A DNA stretch of 64,000 bases from Streptomyces triculaminicus (GCF_017349075.1 NZ_JAFMOF010000001.1:1736001-1800000); one strand, 5' to 3'. Positions 15,302 to 25,277 are shown, counted from the stretch's first letter. Notes: generated by a model not told the origin, from the sequence alone. Made by a program: numbers and translations.

Positions 15302-18300
15302 CTATTCGTAAGAATGTGCCGTAATCGTATGCGGCGGGTGGGTGACGTCGTTCAGCCCCCTGCCGTCGTCCGGCGCGCCGGACGGGTCCGCCCCCACCGC
15401 CTCCGCCGCATCCCGTGGACTGAGCCCGGCGCCCCGGCCGAAGGCCGTGTCGAACGCGCGCCCGCCCAGGGCCGCGCGCGCCGACTCCGTCACGCGGTCG
15501 ACGTCGCCGCGCTCGCCCGCGGGCAGCGGGGCGCCCGCCCCGGCGCGGGCGGCGGCGGCCGCGCCCAGCAGGAGCGCGGCCCGCTCCGGACGGCCGGCGA
15601 GGGACTCGGCGCCCGCCAGGCCCTCGAGTGGCAGGGCCATCTCCCGGGGGTCGCCCCCGAGGACGGCTATGGCCAGCGCCTCCCGGTGGCGGGCGCGCGC
15701 GGCCTCCGCGTCGCCGCGCAGCTCCGCGACGAACCCCAGCTCCGCCAGGACCAGGGAGTTGCCCGGCTCGGAGGAGACCTCGGTGTACCAGTCCCGGATG
15801 CGCAGCAGCAGCGCCTCGGCGGTGGCGAGGTCCCCGGAGCGGCGGGCCGTCAGGGCCAGGCCCAGCTCGGCGTGGATCTCCCCGAAGCCGAAGCCCTGCT
15901 CCACGGCGCCGCTCCGGGCCCGTTCGTGCAGCTCCCGCGACCGCTCGTGGTCGCCGGTGAGCAGCGCGATCCGTCCCAGACGGGAGAGCAACCGGCTGGT
16001 CTCCGTGGCCAGATGGAGGCCCTCGGCCAGCTCCAGCGCGTCGTGGAGGAGCCGTTCGGCGCGCGCGTAGTCGCCGCTGATCTCGGCGAGGGTGGCCAGC
16101 GGGCCGACGCTCTGCAACGCGCCCCAGCTGTCGCCCAGTTCGCGGAAGAGGGCGGCGCTGCGTTCGCCGTCGGACCGCACCGCGGACAGCTCGCCGCGGA
16201 TCAGCGCGTGCGTGGCCCGCAGGCCCAGGGCCGCCGCGACGCCCCAGCGGTCGCCGATCTCCCGGAACCCGGCCAGGGCGCGGCCGGTGAGTTCCTCGCC
16301 GGCCCTCGTGTTGCCGGTGTTGAAGAGGGCGTAGGCCTGGAACCACCACGTCCTGGCCCGGACGCCGGGGTCCGCCGGCTCCGGGCCGGCGGGCGCCGCG
16401 AGGGGCGCGGGACGGCCGGTCAGCAACGCGAATGCGTGGTGCAGGGCGCGCACTTCGGCCCGTACGTCCTCCAGGCCGGGCTCGCCGTCCGCCGGGTCCG
16501 TGTCCCCCGCCGACAGCGCGGCCCGGGCCCATCGCCGTGCCTCGCCCAGGCGGCCGCGCAGCAGCCAGTACCAGGACAGGGCCGCCACCAGCCGCAGCGC
16601 CTCCTCCCGCATGCCGCCGCGCACCGCCGTCTCGAGGGCGGTACGGAGATTGCCGCCGTCCGCGTCGAGGCGCCGCAGCCAGTCGTGCTGGCCGGGGCCC
16701 TGGAGGCCGGGGCGGGCGCACTCGGCGAGGGCGGTGTAGCAGCGCACGTGGCGCTCGCGCGCGGCGGTCTCGTCCGCCATCTCGCGCAGCCGCTCGGTGG
16801 CGTAGGCGGCGACCGATTCCAGCAGGCGGTAGCGGGGGCCGAGCGGGCCGTCGGTCATGACGACGAGGGACCGGTCGACGAGGCGGGCGAGCAGGCCGAG
16901 CACGTCCTCCGGCGGCACCCCGGGGCCCGCGCAGACGGCCTCGGCGGCCCGCAGCGTGCAGCCGTCGGTGTGCACGGCGAGGCGCCGCAGCACGATGCGT
17001 TCCGGGGCGGTCAGCAGCTCCCAGCTCCAGTCGATGACCGCCCGCAGGGTCCGCTGGCGGGCGGGAGCGCCCCGGCGGCGGCCCGTGAGGACCCGGAAGC
17101 GGTCGTCGAGGCGGTCCGCCAGCTGCCGTACGCCCAGGGCCCGTACGCGCGTGGCGGCCAGTTCCAGGGCGAGCGGGAGTCCGTCGAGCCGGCGGCAGAT
17201 CACCTCGACGGCGTCCCGGGTGGACGCGTCCAGGGCGAAGCCCGGGGCGGCGGCCGCGGCGCGGGCCGCGAACAGCCGCACCGCGTCGTCGCCGCTCAGC
17301 GGCTCGACCGGCCGTACGACCTCGGCCGCGAGGCCCAGCGGCTCCTGGCTCGTGGCCAGCAGCCGCAGGCCGGGGGCGGCCCGCAGCAGCCGGTCCGCGA
17401 GGTCGGCGACGGCGTCGACGGCCTGCTCGCAGTTGTCCAGGATCAGCAGGGCGCCACGGTCGCGCAGCGCCGCCGCCAGCCGGTCCGTGGCCAGGGGGGC
17501 GGGCCGGCCGGGCGGGGCCCCGTCGTCCCGGAGGCCCAGCGTGCCGGCGACGACCTCCGCGAGGCTGTCGCTGTCGCCGTGCCGGCCCGCCAGCTCCACC
17601 AGCCACACGCCGTCCGCGCCGCCCTCGCCCGCTCCGTCCCGCAGCCGTGCGGCGACCTCGGTCGCGAGGACGGTCTTGCCCACCCCGCCGGGCCCGGTCA
17701 GCGTCACCAGGCGGCTGCCCGACGCCAGCAGCTCGACCGTGTCGGCCACCGCCCGCTGTCTGCCGACGAGTTCGCCGAGGGGAGCGGGCAGGTTCGTGCG
17801 CGGCGGGGCCTGTGGGGCGGGGGACAGCTCGGGGGCCTGGGTGAGGATCGCCCGGTGGAGCGCCGCGAGCTCCGGGCCCGGGTCCAGGCCCAGCTCCTCC
17901 GCCAGGAGCGTGCGCAGCGCGTCGTAGGAGGCCAGCGCCTCGCTCTGGCGGCCCGCGGCGTACAGCGCCCGGAGCTGGAGGGCGCGCAGCCGCTCCCGCA
18001 GCGGGTGCCGCGCCACGAGGGCCGTCAGCTCCCCGGCGAGGGCGTCGTGCTCGCCGAGCTCCAGGCGGGCCTGTGCCTGGTCCTCGAGGGCGGCCAGCCG
18101 CAGTTCCTCCAGCCGGAGCGCGGCGGGGCGTACGTACTCCTCGTCGGCGAAGCCGGCGAACGCCGGACCCCGCCACAGCCCGAGCGCCTCGGTGAGCAGC
18201 CGGGCCCGCTCGCGCGGGCCGGCGGCCGCCCCGGCCCGGGAGGCGAGGGCCCGGAAGAGGCCGGCGTCGGTGTCCTCGGCGGCGACCGGCAGGCGGTAGC

Positions 18301-18553
18301 CCGGGGGCTGGCGCGGGACGCGGTCGCGGCCCACGGTCCGGCGCAGCTGGGAGACCTTGACCTGGAGGGCGTTGGCGGGGTCGGCGGGCAGCGTCTCGCC
18401 CCACAGGTGGTCGAGGAGCCGGTCGGCGGAGACCGGCCGGCCTTCGTGCGCGAGAAGGAGGGCCAGCAGCGCGCGGACCTTCGCCTCGCGCACCGTGACC
18501 GGATCCCCCGCCTCGTCCCACACCGTCAGTGGACCGAGCACCCCGAACCGCAT
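15302..18553 (-). CDS. AfsR-like SARP-LAL transcriptional regulator
   Basis: This 1083-residue protein has an N-terminal winged-helix domain (residues 10-90) and a BTAD domain (95-240). An NB-ARC/STAND ATPase follows (from about 260, Walker A GPGGVGKT at 287-294, Walker B LLILDN), with a long TPR region to the C terminus. This is the architecture of AfsR-type regulators, which bind direct repeats at -35 regions and recruit RNA polymerase. It diverges from an SDR gene, and the shared promoter holds two 15-base direct repeats phased by 22 bases. The LAXTG gene lies directly downstream. No antibiotic biosynthetic cluster is nearby, so it appears to be a local regulator. Confidence 0.88.
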   Translation of the reverse strand: MRFGVLGPLTVWDEAGDPVTVREAKVRALLALLLAHEGRPVSADRLLDHLWGETLPADPANALQVKVSQLRRTVGRDRVPRQPPGYRLPVAAEDTDAGLFRALASRAGAAAGPRERARLLTEALGLWRGPAFAGFADEEYVRPAALRLEELRLAALEDQAQARLELGEHDALAGELTALVARHPLRERLRALQLRALYAAGRQSEALASYDALRTLLAEELGLDPGPELAALHRAILTQAPELSPAPQAPPRTNLPAPLGELVGRQRAVADTVELLASGSRLVTLTGPGGVGKTVLATEVAARLRDGAGEGGADGVWLVELAGRHGDSDSLAEVVAGTLGLRDDGAPPGRPAPLATDRLAAALRDRGALLILDNCEQAVDAVADLADRLLRAAPGLRLLATSQEPLGLAAEVVRPVEPLSGDDAVRLFAARAAAAAPGFALDASTRDAVEVICRRLDGLPLALELAATRVRALGVRQLADRLDDRFRVLTGRRRGAPARQRTLRAVIDWSWELLTAPERIVLRRLAVHTDGCTLRAAEAVCAGPGVPPEDVLGLLARLVDRSLVVMTDGPLGPRYRLLESVAAYATERLREMADETAARERHVRCYTALAECARPGLQGPGQHDWLRRLDADGGNLRTALETAVRGGMREEALRLVAALSWYWLLRGRLGEARRWARAALSAGDTDPADGEPGLEDVRAEVRALHHAFALLTGRPAPLAAPAGPEPADPGVRARTWWFQAYALFNTGNTRAGEELTGRALAGFREIGDRWGVAAALGLRATHALIRGELSAVRSDGERSAALFRELGDSWGALQSVGPLATLAEISGDYARAERLLHDALELAEGLHLATETSRLLSRLGRIALLTGDHERSRELHERARSGAVEQGFGFGEIHAELGLALTARRSGDLATAEALLLRIRDWYTEVSSEPGNSLVLAELGFVAELRGDAEAARARHREALAIAVLGGDPREMALPLEGLAGAESLAGRPERAALLLGAAAAARAGAGAPLPAGERGDVDRVTESARAALGGRAFDTAFGRGAGLSPRDAAEAVGADPSGAPDDGRGLNDVTHPPHTITAHSYE

Positions 18554-18578
18554 GCCCAGACCGTATCCCAGGGGTCTG

Positions 18579-18615
18579 ACAGTGGATCATCAGCCGGTCC
18601 ACAGTGGATCGTCAG
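18579..18615 (+). promoter_or_regulatory. 22-bp-phased direct repeats, probable SARP binding site
   Basis: ACAGTGGATCATCAG (18579-18593) is repeated as ACAGTGGATCGTCAG (18601-18615), with one mismatch in 15 and a period of exactly 22 bases, two helical turns. SARP regulators bind direct repeats spaced by 11 or 22 bases upstream of their targets. The site is between the SARP gene and the SDR gene. Confidence 0.7.
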
Positions 18616-18638
18616 AGCGTCTCGGCAGAGTGCGGGGC

Positions 18639-19400
18639 ATGACGACTTACGCGAACAAGAAGGCCGTGATCACCGGCGGCACCATGGGTATGGGCCTGGC
18701 CATCGCCAAGCGCCTGGTCGAGGGCGGCGCGGAGGTGCTGCTGACGGGCCGCAACGAGAAGAACCTGCGGGACGCGCGCGACGAGCTCGGACCGGGCGCC
18801 CGCATCGTCCGCTCCGACACCGCCAGCCTCGAGGACATCGCGGCGCTCGGCACGACGGTCGAGGAGACCCTCGGGCACGTCGACTACCTCTTCGTGAACG
18901 CCGGCATCGCGGAGCTGGCCCCGGTGGCGGAGGTCACCGAGGAGTCCTACGACCGGATGTTCGCGGTGAACACCAAGGGGGCGTTCTTCACCGTGCAGCG
19001 GATGCTGCCGCTGCTGCGCGAGGGCGGTGCGATCACCTTCACGACGTCCGTCGCGGACTCCGGGGGCTTCGCGGGGATGTCGGTCTACTCCGGTACGAAG
19101 TCCGCCCTGTGGTCGTTCGCCCAGGTGCTCGCGGCCGAGCTGGTGGGGGCGGGGATCCGGGTGAACGCGGTGAGCCCCGGCTTCATCGACACCCCGACCA
19201 TGGGCGTGGCCGGGATGTCAGCCGAGGAGCAGGCGTACTTCAGGGGGGTGGGCGACACGGTCACCCCGATGCGGCGGCACGGCTCGCCGGACGAGGTGGC
19301 CCGTGCGGCGCTGTACCTGGCCGCGGAGGCGACGTTCACCACCGGCCTGAAACTGCCGGTCGACGGCGGGCTCGGGCAGCGCCTCACGCCGGCGGTGTAG
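18639..19400 (+). CDS. Short-chain dehydrogenase/reductase
   Basis: This 253-residue classical SDR carries the cofactor motif TGGTMGMG at residues 12-19, the NAG motif (VNAGIA), the catalytic Ser in TTSVADSGG and the catalytic YSGTK. The substrate is unknown. I use the ATG at 18639 (MTTYANKK), since the longer open frame runs into the regulator's promoter. The phased direct repeats just upstream make it the likely activation target of the divergent SARP-LAL protein. It ends before a hairpin terminator. Confidence 0.87.
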   Translation: MTTYANKKAVITGGTMGMGLAIAKRLVEGGAEVLLTGRNEKNLRDARDELGPGARIVRSDTASLEDIAALGTTVEETLGHVDYLFVNAGIAELAPVAEVTEESYDRMFAVNTKGAFFTVQRMLPLLREGGAITFTTSVADSGGFAGMSVYSGTKSALWSFAQVLAAELVGAGIRVNAVSPGFIDTPTMGVAGMSAEEQAYFRGVGDTVTPMRRHGSPDEVARAALYLAAEATFTTGLKLPVDGGLGQRLTPAV

Positions 19401-19410
19401 CGGCGAGGGG

Positions 19411-19440
19411 GCCGGGGCCGGTGCGGGGGACCGGCCCGGC
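19411..19440. terminator. Terminator between SDR and FMN reductase genes
   Basis: GCCGGGGCCGGT (19411-19422) pairs with ACCGGCCCGGC (19430-19440), with one bulged G and a seven-base loop. It lies between two convergent genes. Confidence 0.65.
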
Positions 19441-19489
19441 GCACTCGAGCCCCCGCCGCCTTGAGCGCCCCTGCCGCCGCATCGGCCGC

Positions 19490-20080
19490 TCACGCGCCGT
19501 ACGGGCGCTTCTCGCGGGCCTCGCGCAGGGACAGGGCCCACCACGTGAGCTGGTCGAGCATCGCCTTCGCGGCGCCGGCGGCCGAGGTGCCGGCCTCCTC
19601 GTCCAGGTGGCGGCCGGAGTCGTCCAGCTTGCCCCACGGGCTGTGGAAGCTGACCGTCTCGCGGATGGTGACGGCGTGCAGCTCGGCGAAGACCGGGCGC
19701 AGGTGCTCGACGGCGCGCAGGCCGCCGGAGAGTCCGCCGTAGGAGACGAAGGCGACCGGCTTGGCCCGCCACTGGGTGTAGTGCCAGTCGATGAGGTGCT
19801 TCAGGCTCGCCGGGTAACTGTGGTTGTACTCGGGGGTGATGACGATGAAGGCGTCGGCCTCCTCCAGCCGCGGGGACACGGCGGCGAGGACGGCGGCGTC
19901 CTCCGGGCCGGGCTTGCCCGAGAGGTTCACCGGCAGCGGGCTCTCGGCGAGGTCGATGACGTCGACCTCTATCTCGGGGTGCTGGGCGGTCTGCTCGGCA
20001 AGCCAGTTGGCGACGGTGGGGGCGAAGCGGCCCTCACGGGTGGAAGAGACGATGACAGCGAGGCGGTAAGAGGTCTGCAT
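19490..20080 (-). CDS. NADPH-dependent FMN reductase
   Basis: The 196-residue flavodoxin-fold protein has the FMN-binding loop SSTREGRFAPTVANWL near the N terminus and PEYNHSYPASLKHLIDW in the middle, both signatures of NADPH-dependent FMN/quinone reductases. The start at 20080 is preferred over the GTG at 20089. A SoxR-type operator and a long-spacer promoter sit directly upstream, and the -10 lies seven bases from this ATG, so the message may be leaderless. A redox-cycling stress role is inferred. In S. coelicolor an FMN reductase is a known SoxR target. Confidence 0.88.
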   Translation of the reverse strand: MQTSYRLAVIVSSTREGRFAPTVANWLAEQTAQHPEIEVDVIDLAESPLPVNLSGKPGPEDAAVLAAVSPRLEEADAFIVITPEYNHSYPASLKHLIDWHYTQWRAKPVAFVSYGGLSGGLRAVEHLRPVFAELHAVTIRETVSFHSPWGKLDDSGRHLDEEAGTSAAGAAKAMLDQLTWWALSLREAREKRPYGA

Positions 20081-20087
20081 GGGGAAC

Positions 20088-20118
20088 ACTCTCCTACCTC
20101 AAGCTTGGTTGAGGTCAA
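20088..20118 (-). promoter_or_regulatory. SoxR/MerR-type operator and promoter
   Basis: ACCTCAA (20096-20102) and TTGAGGT (20109-20115) form a perfect inverted repeat. On the minus strand it lies between TTGACC (20118-20113) and GAGAGT (20093-20088), with a 19-base spacer, the hallmark of MerR-family promoters. The centre reads CCTCAACCAAGCTTGAGG, close to the SoxR box CCTCAAGTTAACTTGAGG. Confidence 0.75.
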
Positions 20119-20137
20119 GTTTTTCCGTGACGCATGA

Positions 20138-21388
20138 TCAGAATTGATCAGGGCACCACGGCCGACGCGCCGTGCGCAGCATCAGCTCCGCCCGCTCCAC
20201 CGCCCCGGGCCGCTCCTCGGCGACGCGTCCCAGCGTCGCGAGACGCACCGCCGACTCGTCGCCGAGACACAGGGCGCCCAGCTCGCCGACGTCCAGGGTG
20301 AGTTCGGCCGGCCGGGAGGTGGGCACGCAGCTCGCGCCGTCGGGGCCCGCCTCCAGCAGGAAGCGGCCGCCGGCCAGACCGGCGGGGTCGACGACCTGAA
20401 GGACGAGCGAGCCGGCGCCGGAGTACGTGCGGGTCTCGAGCAGGGCGGGGGTGTCGAGGGGGCGCAGCCACAGGTGGTCGGCGTGGGTGGTGATCCTCGC
20501 GGCGCGCGGGTCGGGCAGCAGCAGCGGCAGGAGGTCGTCGGGGGCGCGCAGTCCGGACAGGACGCGGGTGACCCAGTCGACCGACAACAGGTAGTGCCAC
20601 AGGGCGCGTTCGGCCTCGGCCGAGACGGCGATCAGGCTGCGCACGGTGGCGGTGGTCCGTGACCGCTTGGCTTCCCACACGCCATCGGCGGTGTAGGTGA
20701 GCAGGCCGTCCACGGTGCCGTCGGCGGACCGGTACAGGGCGTAGTACGGCTCGGTCCAGGCGGGCCCGGAGTTGATGAAGAGATCGCCGGTGGCGAACCG
20801 CCACCAGCGGTCGGTGCGGTCGACGACTCCGTGCCGGCCGGCGCGCATCCGTTCGTGCAGGCCGGGGCCCAGCTCCCGGACGGTCGCGCCGTCCACGAGG
20901 TCGACGCGGCCGCCGCTCCCGGGGCCCGCGTAGCGCGCGTCGAGGCCGGCGGCGGCGACGTCCACCTCCCACTCGGTGACCCAGGTGGCCGGGCCGTAGC
21001 CGTACCGTCCGTAGATCGGGTACTCGGCGGAGAGGAGCGTCGCGGCGGCGTCGCCGCGCTCCTTGGCGGCTCGCAGGTCGCGCTCCACCATGCGGCTGAG
21101 CAGCCCGCGCCGGCGGTGGGTGGGGACGACGGTGACGTTGCTGACGGCGTTCGTCCGCACGGACGCGCCGCCGGGCACGGACATGTGCTGGGTGAAGCTG
21201 CGGAACGTGCCGACACACGCCCCGGTGGCGGTGTCGAACGCGCCCTGCGTGCGGGCGAAGTCCATGCCCGCCCGGCGTATCTCGATCTCCTCCTTGGACA
21301 CCGCGGGGGTCTGGAGGAAGCCGATGCGCATGGCGCGCAGCCAGCCGGGCAGGTCGGTGTCGTCGATCGTCCGCACGTCGAGGCTCAT
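20138..21388 (-). CDS. Eis-like GNAT acetyltransferase
   Basis: This 416-residue protein has the three-part Eis layout. The N-terminal GNAT domain has the acetyl-CoA loop [14 protein letters not shown], a second degenerate GNAT domain lies in the middle, and the C-terminal domain is sterol-carrier-like. Eis enzymes acetylate aminoglycosides and other amines at several positions, and chromosomal Streptomyces homologues vary in substrate. The start at 21388 ([10 protein letters not shown]) is clear. It is monocistronic and shares its upstream region with no regulator. Confidence 0.85.
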   Translation of the reverse strand: MSLDVRTIDDTDLPGWLRAMRIGFLQTPAVSKEEIEIRRAGMDFARTQGAFDTATGACVGTFRSFTQHMSVPGGASVRTNAVSNVTVVPTHRRRGLLSRMVERDLRAAKERGDAAATLLSAEYPIYGRYGYGPATWVTEWEVDVAAAGLDARYAGPGSGGRVDLVDGATVRELGPGLHERMRAGRHGVVDRTDRWWRFATGDLFINSGPAWTEPYYALYRSADGTVDGLLTYTADGVWEAKRSRTTATVRSLIAVSAEAERALWHYLLSVDWVTRVLSGLRAPDDLLPLLLPDPRAARITTHADHLWLRPLDTPALLETRTYSGAGSLVLQVVDPAGLAGGRFLLEAGPDGASCVPTSRPAELTLDVGELGALCLGDESAVRLATLGRVAEERPGAVERAELMLRTARRPWCPDQF

Positions 21389-21528
21389 GACAGCACGTTA
21401 GGTGCCGCCCAAAGCAGGACGCACGCGATTTCTTACGGTCGTCAGGAGGGCGGCACGCGGCGCATGGCGGCGTCCGCGCCGTGCGCGCCCGTCCGCACGG
21501 CGCGCACGGTCCGACCGGCGCGCCGGCG

Positions 21529-22536
21529 TCAGAACGCGGCGCGTATCTCGCCGACCTGCCGCGCACCGCCCAGCAGCGGCTGTGCGGCGATGCGGTCGAG
21601 GACGGGGGCCTCGACGCCCATCATCCGCAGCACACGGGCCAGCACCGGGCCCAGCGCCCGCAGGGCACCGTCGTCGATCTTGAAGGCCAGGGCACGGCCG
21701 TCGGGCAGGGCCACGGCCTGGACGGCCTCGGCGCCCATCTTCGACAGCACGCCGGGCACCTCGCGCATCAGCCAGGTGTCGGGGCGGCGGGTGCCGGCGA
21801 CGTACTCGGGGTGGGCGCGCATGGCGTCGGCGACCGCGCGCTCGGGGGTGCCCGGGACGGCCGTCACGAAGCTGCGGAAGGCGCGGGCCAGGCCGGTCAG
21901 GGAGAGCGCCATCAGGGGCGCGCCGCAGCCGTCGGTGCCCACGTGGGCGACGTCCTCGCCGCTCGCCCGCTGCACGACGTCCAGCACCAGGAGCTGCAGG
22001 GGGTGCTCGGGGGCGAGGTAGGAGTCGGTGGGCCAGCCGTTGGCCGCACAGGCGGCGATCATGGCCGCGTGCTTGCCGGAGCAGTTCATGGTGATCCGGT
22101 CGCGCACCTGGCCGGAGGCCAGGTAGGCCTCCGCCTCGACGGGGTCGAGCGGGAGGTCCGGCGGGGTCTGCAGGCCGTCCTCGGGGAGGCCGAACTCGGT
22201 GAGCATCGTGCGCACCAGATCGAGGTGGAACGTTTCGCCGGAGTGGCTCGCCGCCGCCAGCGCCAGCCGCTCCCCGGACAGCTCCAGCCCGGCGCGCAGC
22301 ACGGCCGCCGCCTGCATCGGCTTGTTGGCCGAGCGCGGGTAGACCGGGGCCGCGGGGTCGCCCAGCGCGAACTCGACGCTGCCGTCGGCCGCCAGCACGA
22401 CCAGCGAGCCGCGGTGCACGCCCTCGACGAAGCCCGAGCGGACCACCTCGGCGAGGACCGGGGACGGGCCGGGTATACGGGCGCCTTCGGCCGGGACGGC
22501 GGCGTACGCGGGCGACACAGGGGTCGAGGAGGTCAT
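21529..22536 (-). CDS. L-asparaginase, rhizobial (AnsA/ReAV) type
   Basis: The 335-residue protein belongs to the asparaginase II (PF06089) family, unrelated to the bacterial type I/II enzymes. The residues reported for Rhizobium etli ReAV are recognisable: the SxxK pair in PRSANKPMQ, the Cys-Ser-Gly-Lys-His block in [10 protein letters not shown], and the second metal-associated Cys in GTDGCGAP. It would hydrolyse asparagine to aspartate and ammonia in the cytoplasm, as there is no signal peptide. It starts just after rsiG on the same strand. Confidence 0.87.
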   Translation of the reverse strand: MTSSTPVSPAYAAVPAEGARIPGPSPVLAEVVRSGFVEGVHRGSLVVLAADGSVEFALGDPAAPVYPRSANKPMQAAAVLRAGLELSGERLALAAASHSGETFHLDLVRTMLTEFGLPEDGLQTPPDLPLDPVEAEAYLASGQVRDRITMNCSGKHAAMIAACAANGWPTDSYLAPEHPLQLLVLDVVQRASGEDVAHVGTDGCGAPLMALSLTGLARAFRSFVTAVPGTPERAVADAMRAHPEYVAGTRRPDTWLMREVPGVLSKMGAEAVQAVALPDGRALAFKIDDGALRALGPVLARVLRMMGVEAPVLDRIAAQPLLGGARQVGEIRAAF

Positions 22537-22587
22537 CGTCGGCCTTCCGGGGTGGTGCGCGACCGCCCCGGTGGTTCTGTCAGGAGA

Positions 22588-23214
22588 TCACGAGAGCAGG
22601 TCGTCTACTTGTGCTTCTCCTTCACGGTACCTGCGTGCGATCTCGGCACTGCAATCGTCGGCCGTGCGCTGCACCCCCTGCCGGCGCAGGGACACCTGAC
22701 GCTCGTACCCCGCCAGGCGGGCCATGCCGTCCCGCAGCTCGCCGTCCGTACGGGCCGCCAGGTCCGACAGCCCGACCTCCGCCAGCATGTCCTCCACCAC
22801 CCGCCGGTGCTCCTCGCTGTGCGGGGTGCGCAGCGTCACGTGACGGGCCGAGGAGCGCTGCGCGGAGGGCCCGTCGGAGAGGATCTCCGTCAGCCGGTCG
22901 ACCAGCAGCCGTTCCACCGCCGGGGACTCCGGCGCCGCCCGGCGGGCCAGCTCGGCCCGCAGGATGTCGATACGGCCCTGCAGGAGCCGGCGGACGTAGC
23001 TGAGGCCGGCCTCCTCCTGCTGGGCCTCCCGGCGCGTCGTGCGCAGCTCCGCGAGGCTCAGCTCGTTCATCCGGCGACCGGGGACGTCCGCCAGCCGTCC
23101 GGAACGCTGGGTCGGTGGTCTGGCGTGCAACGATTCACCTCCGCCTGCGCGGAGCTCCATGGCCGTTCGGTCCGCGGCCGTGAGCGTTCGGCCATCCTCG
23201 GTCGGTGTGGTCAT
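22588..23214 (-). CDS. rsiG: RsiG (AmfC), c-di-GMP-dependent anti-sigma factor for WhiG
   Basis: The 208-residue helical protein contains two copies of the RsiG signature E(X)3S(X)2R(X)3Q(X)3[17 protein letters not shown], and [16 protein letters not shown]. In Streptomyces these two helices clamp a c-di-GMP dimer and let RsiG sequester the sporulation sigma factor WhiG. The start is probably the ATG at 23214 (MTTPTEDGR). Internal starts at MELRAGG or [10 protein letters not shown] cannot be excluded. It lies upstream of the asparaginase gene and diverges from dtd. whiG itself is not in this window. Confidence 0.92.
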   Translation of the reverse strand: MTTPTEDGRTLTAADRTAMELRAGGGESLHARPPTQRSGRLADVPGRRMNELSLAELRTTRREAQQEEAGLSYVRRLLQGRIDILRAELARRAAPESPAVERLLVDRLTEILSDGPSAQRSSARHVTLRTPHSEEHRRVVEDMLAEVGLSDLAARTDGELRDGMARLAGYERQVSLRRQGVQRTADDCSAEIARRYREGEAQVDDLLS

Positions 23215-23367
23215 GCGGTTCCGTCCCCTCGGGCGGTGTGCGGCCGGAGCGTCCCGCCGTTGCCCGCAAAAGGCACCGCCTGCACGCATCGTGCCATTGG
23301 GCATGCCCCGGCCGCAGGGTCTCTCCACCGCAACGAACCCGTACGGGCGCAGGGCATCATGGTCCGT

Positions 23368-23793
23368 ATGCGTGCTGTGGTGCAGAGGGTGGACGGGGCG
23401 AGCGTCGCCGTGGACGGCCAGGTGGTCGGCGAGATCATCGGCGAGGGCCTGTGCGTGCTGGTCGGTGTGACGCACGAGGACACCCCCGAGCGGTGCGCCC
23501 AGCTGGCCCGCAAGCTGTGGTCGCTGCGGGTGCTCAAGGACGAGAAGTCCTGCTCGGACATCGGGGCGCCGCTGCTGGTGATCTCGCAGTTCACCCTCTA
23601 CGGTGACGCCCGCAAGGGTCGGCGGCCCACCTGGAACGCTGCGGCCCCCGGCCCGGTGGCCGAGCCGCTCGTCGACGAGGTCGTGGCACAGCTGCGGAAG
23701 CTGGGCGCGCACGTCGAGACGGGCCGGTTCGGGGCGGACATGAAGGTGTCCCTGACCAACGACGGCCCCTTCACCGTGCTCATCGAGGTCTGA
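23368..23793 (+). CDS. dtd: D-aminoacyl-tRNA deacylase Dtd
   Basis: Dtd hydrolyses D-amino acids and glycine from mischarged tRNAs. The 141-residue product has the N-terminal MRAVVQRV strand, the active-site SQFTLYGD motif, and the C-terminal cross-subunit motif LTNDGPFT, close to the family's NxGP motif. The length is usual. I prefer the ATG at 23368. Another in-frame ATG lies nine bases upstream. A strong hairpin terminator separates it from the converging ygfZ gene. Confidence 0.93.
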   Translation: MRAVVQRVDGASVAVDGQVVGEIIGEGLCVLVGVTHEDTPERCAQLARKLWSLRVLKDEKSCSDIGAPLLVISQFTLYGDARKGRRPTWNAAAPGPVAEPLVDEVVAQLRKLGAHVETGRFGADMKVSLTNDGPFTVLIEV

Positions 23794-23796
23794 AGA

Positions 23797-23822
23797 GGCG
23801 GGAGCGGAGCGCCGCTCCCGCC
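23797..23822. terminator. Bidirectional terminator dtd / ygfZ
   Basis: GGCGGGAGCGG (23797-23807) and its exact complement (23812-23822) form an 11-base-pair stem with an AGCG loop between two convergent genes. Confidence 0.8.
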
Positions 23823-23829
23823 CGGCCGC

Positions 23830-24810
23830 CTACGGCTCGACCACCGTCTCCTGCGAGGCGGCGGTTCCCTCGCCCACCAGCAGCGTCGCGTCCACCGGGA
23901 CGTTCCGCTTGACCAGCGCCAGGGCGATCGGCCCCAGCTCGTGGTGGCGGACGGCCGTCGTCACGAAGCCCAGCTGACGGCCCTCCGGGCCGTCCGAGGC
24001 CAGGCGGACGGGGGCGCCGTGGCCCGGAATGGTCACCACGCTGCCGTCGAGGTGCAGGAAGACCAGGCGGCGCGGCGGCTTCCCCAGGTTGTGGACGCGG
24101 GCGACCGTCTCCTGGCCGCGGTAGCAGCCCTTCTGGAGGTGGACGGCCTCGCCGATCAGGCCCAGCTCGTGGGGGATCGTGCGGTGGTCGGTCTCCAGGC
24201 CCAGCCGGGGCCGGTGGCCCTCGACGCGCAGGGCCTCGTACGCCAGGACACCCACTGCCGGGCCGTGCTCCGCCGCGAACTCCGCCAGCCGCTCACGGGG
24301 CAGGAACAGGTCCCGGCCGTACGCCGTCTCGCGCGCGACGACGCCCTCCGGCGTCGCGGCGATGGAGCCGGCGGGCAGGTAGGCCACCGCGATGTCGTCC
24401 GTGCGGTCGGCGACCTCGACCTCGTAGAAGAACTTCATGCTCTCCAGGTACGCGACCAGGTCGTCCTGGGTGCCGGGCTCCACGTGCGCCCAGGTCGTCT
24501 CCCCGTCGTCCACCAGATACAGCGCGTGCTCGATGTGGCCGTGCGGGGAGAGGATCAGCGCCTGCGTGGCCTGGTGGGGCGGAAGCTCGCTCACATGCTG
24601 GGTGAGCAGCAGGTGCAGCCAGGCCAGCCGGCCGGGGCCGGTGACGGTGATGACACCGCGGTGGGAGAGGTCGACGAACCCGGAGCCGTCCGCGAGCGTG
24701 CGCTGCTCGCGGAACAGGTCGCCGTAGTGCGCGGCGACGCCTTCGTCCGGGCCCTCGGCGGGGACGGCGCCGGGCAGCGACAGCAGAGGGCTCTTCGTAT
24801 GACGCAGCAT
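23830..24810 (-). CDS. ygfZ: YgfZ/GcvT-like folate-binding protein
   Basis: This 326-residue aminomethyltransferase-fold protein carries the diagnostic YgfZ motif KGCYRGQE in its second half. YgfZ proteins bind tetrahydrofolate and support iron-sulfur cluster enzymes, and the motif cysteine is required in E. coli. The N-terminal region (VDLSHRGVITVTGPGRLAWL) is GcvT-like. It begins ten bases after the nur stop and is likely the last gene of the btu-nur-ygfZ run. Confidence 0.9.
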   Translation of the reverse strand: MLRHTKSPLLSLPGAVPAEGPDEGVAAHYGDLFREQRTLADGSGFVDLSHRGVITVTGPGRLAWLHLLLTQHVSELPPHQATQALILSPHGHIEHALYLVDDGETTWAHVEPGTQDDLVAYLESMKFFYEVEVADRTDDIAVAYLPAGSIAATPEGVVARETAYGRDLFLPRERLAEFAAEHGPAVGVLAYEALRVEGHRPRLGLETDHRTIPHELGLIGEAVHLQKGCYRGQETVARVHNLGKPPRRLVFLHLDGSVVTIPGHGAPVRLASDGPEGRQLGFVTTAVRHHELGPIALALVKRNVPVDATLLVGEGTAASQETVVEP

Positions 24811-24820
24811 GCCGACCAGC

Positions 24821-25258
24821 CTACGGCGCGCCGGGCGAGGCCTTCGAACGGCAGCCGGAACACCGGCCGAAGATCGCGAAGTGCTTCATGTCCGTGTCGA
24901 AGCCGAAGTCCTCGCGCAGCTTCGCGGTGAAGGCCTCGGCCACCGCCAGGTCGGCCTCGATGACGTTCGTGCAGTCCCGGCAGACCAGATGTATGTGGTG
25001 GTGGCGGTCGGCGAGGTGGTACGTGGGCGCGCCGTGCCCGAGATGGGCATGGCTGACCAGGCCCAGCTCCTCCAGCAGCTCCAGCGTCCGGTAGACCGTC
25101 GAGATGTTCACCCCGCCCGCGGTTTTGCGGACCTCGGTGAGGATGTCGTCCGGCGTCGCGTGCTCGAGCCGGTCGACGGCCTCGAGAACGAGCTGGCGCT
25201 GCGGGGTCAGCCGGTAGCCGCGTTTACGGAGATCGCTCTGCCAGTCGGTGTCCACCAC
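24821..25258 (-). CDS. nur: Nickel-responsive Fur-family regulator Nur
   Basis: The 145-residue Fur-family protein has the metal ligands described for S. coelicolor Nur at identical positions: His33, His86, His88 and His90 for the nickel site, and His70, His72, His81 and His126 for the second site. Cys93/Cys96 and Cys133/Cys136 form the usual structural pairs. Nur represses nickel uptake genes and sodF and lets sodN be expressed when nickel is present. The start is the GTG at 25258. It lies 19 bases after the cobalamin-binding protein gene, so it may be partly co-transcribed with the transporter, or have its own promoter inside that gene. Confidence 0.93.
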   Translation of the reverse strand: MVDTDWQSDLRKRGYRLTPQRQLVLEAVDRLEHATPDDILTEVRKTAGGVNISTVYRTLELLEELGLVSHAHLGHGAPTYHLADRHHHIHLVCRDCTNVIEADLAVAEAFTAKLREDFGFDTDMKHFAIFGRCSGCRSKASPGAP

Positions 25259-25277
25259 GCTCCCAGTCTAGGCAGCG

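Noticed and set aside
14157..18602. A 1481-codon open frame on the minus strand running through the SARP gene, the LAXTG gene and the leader
   Set aside because: It is an out-of-frame reading of high-GC DNA: Arg/Pro/Gly-rich, no domain, and it overlaps genes with clear domains. Only its last 20 codons coincide with the putative leader peptide.
14750..20137. A 1795-codon open frame on the plus strand antisense to the SARP gene
   Set aside because: Composition is Gly/Arg/Glu/Gln-rich without motifs, and it covers the SDR gene in another frame. It is a GC-bias artefact.
21529..22536. Calling the asparaginase a standard type I/II enzyme
   Set aside because: The threonine motifs of those enzymes are absent. 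The SxxK and Cys-SGKH motifs fit the unrelated rhizobial family.
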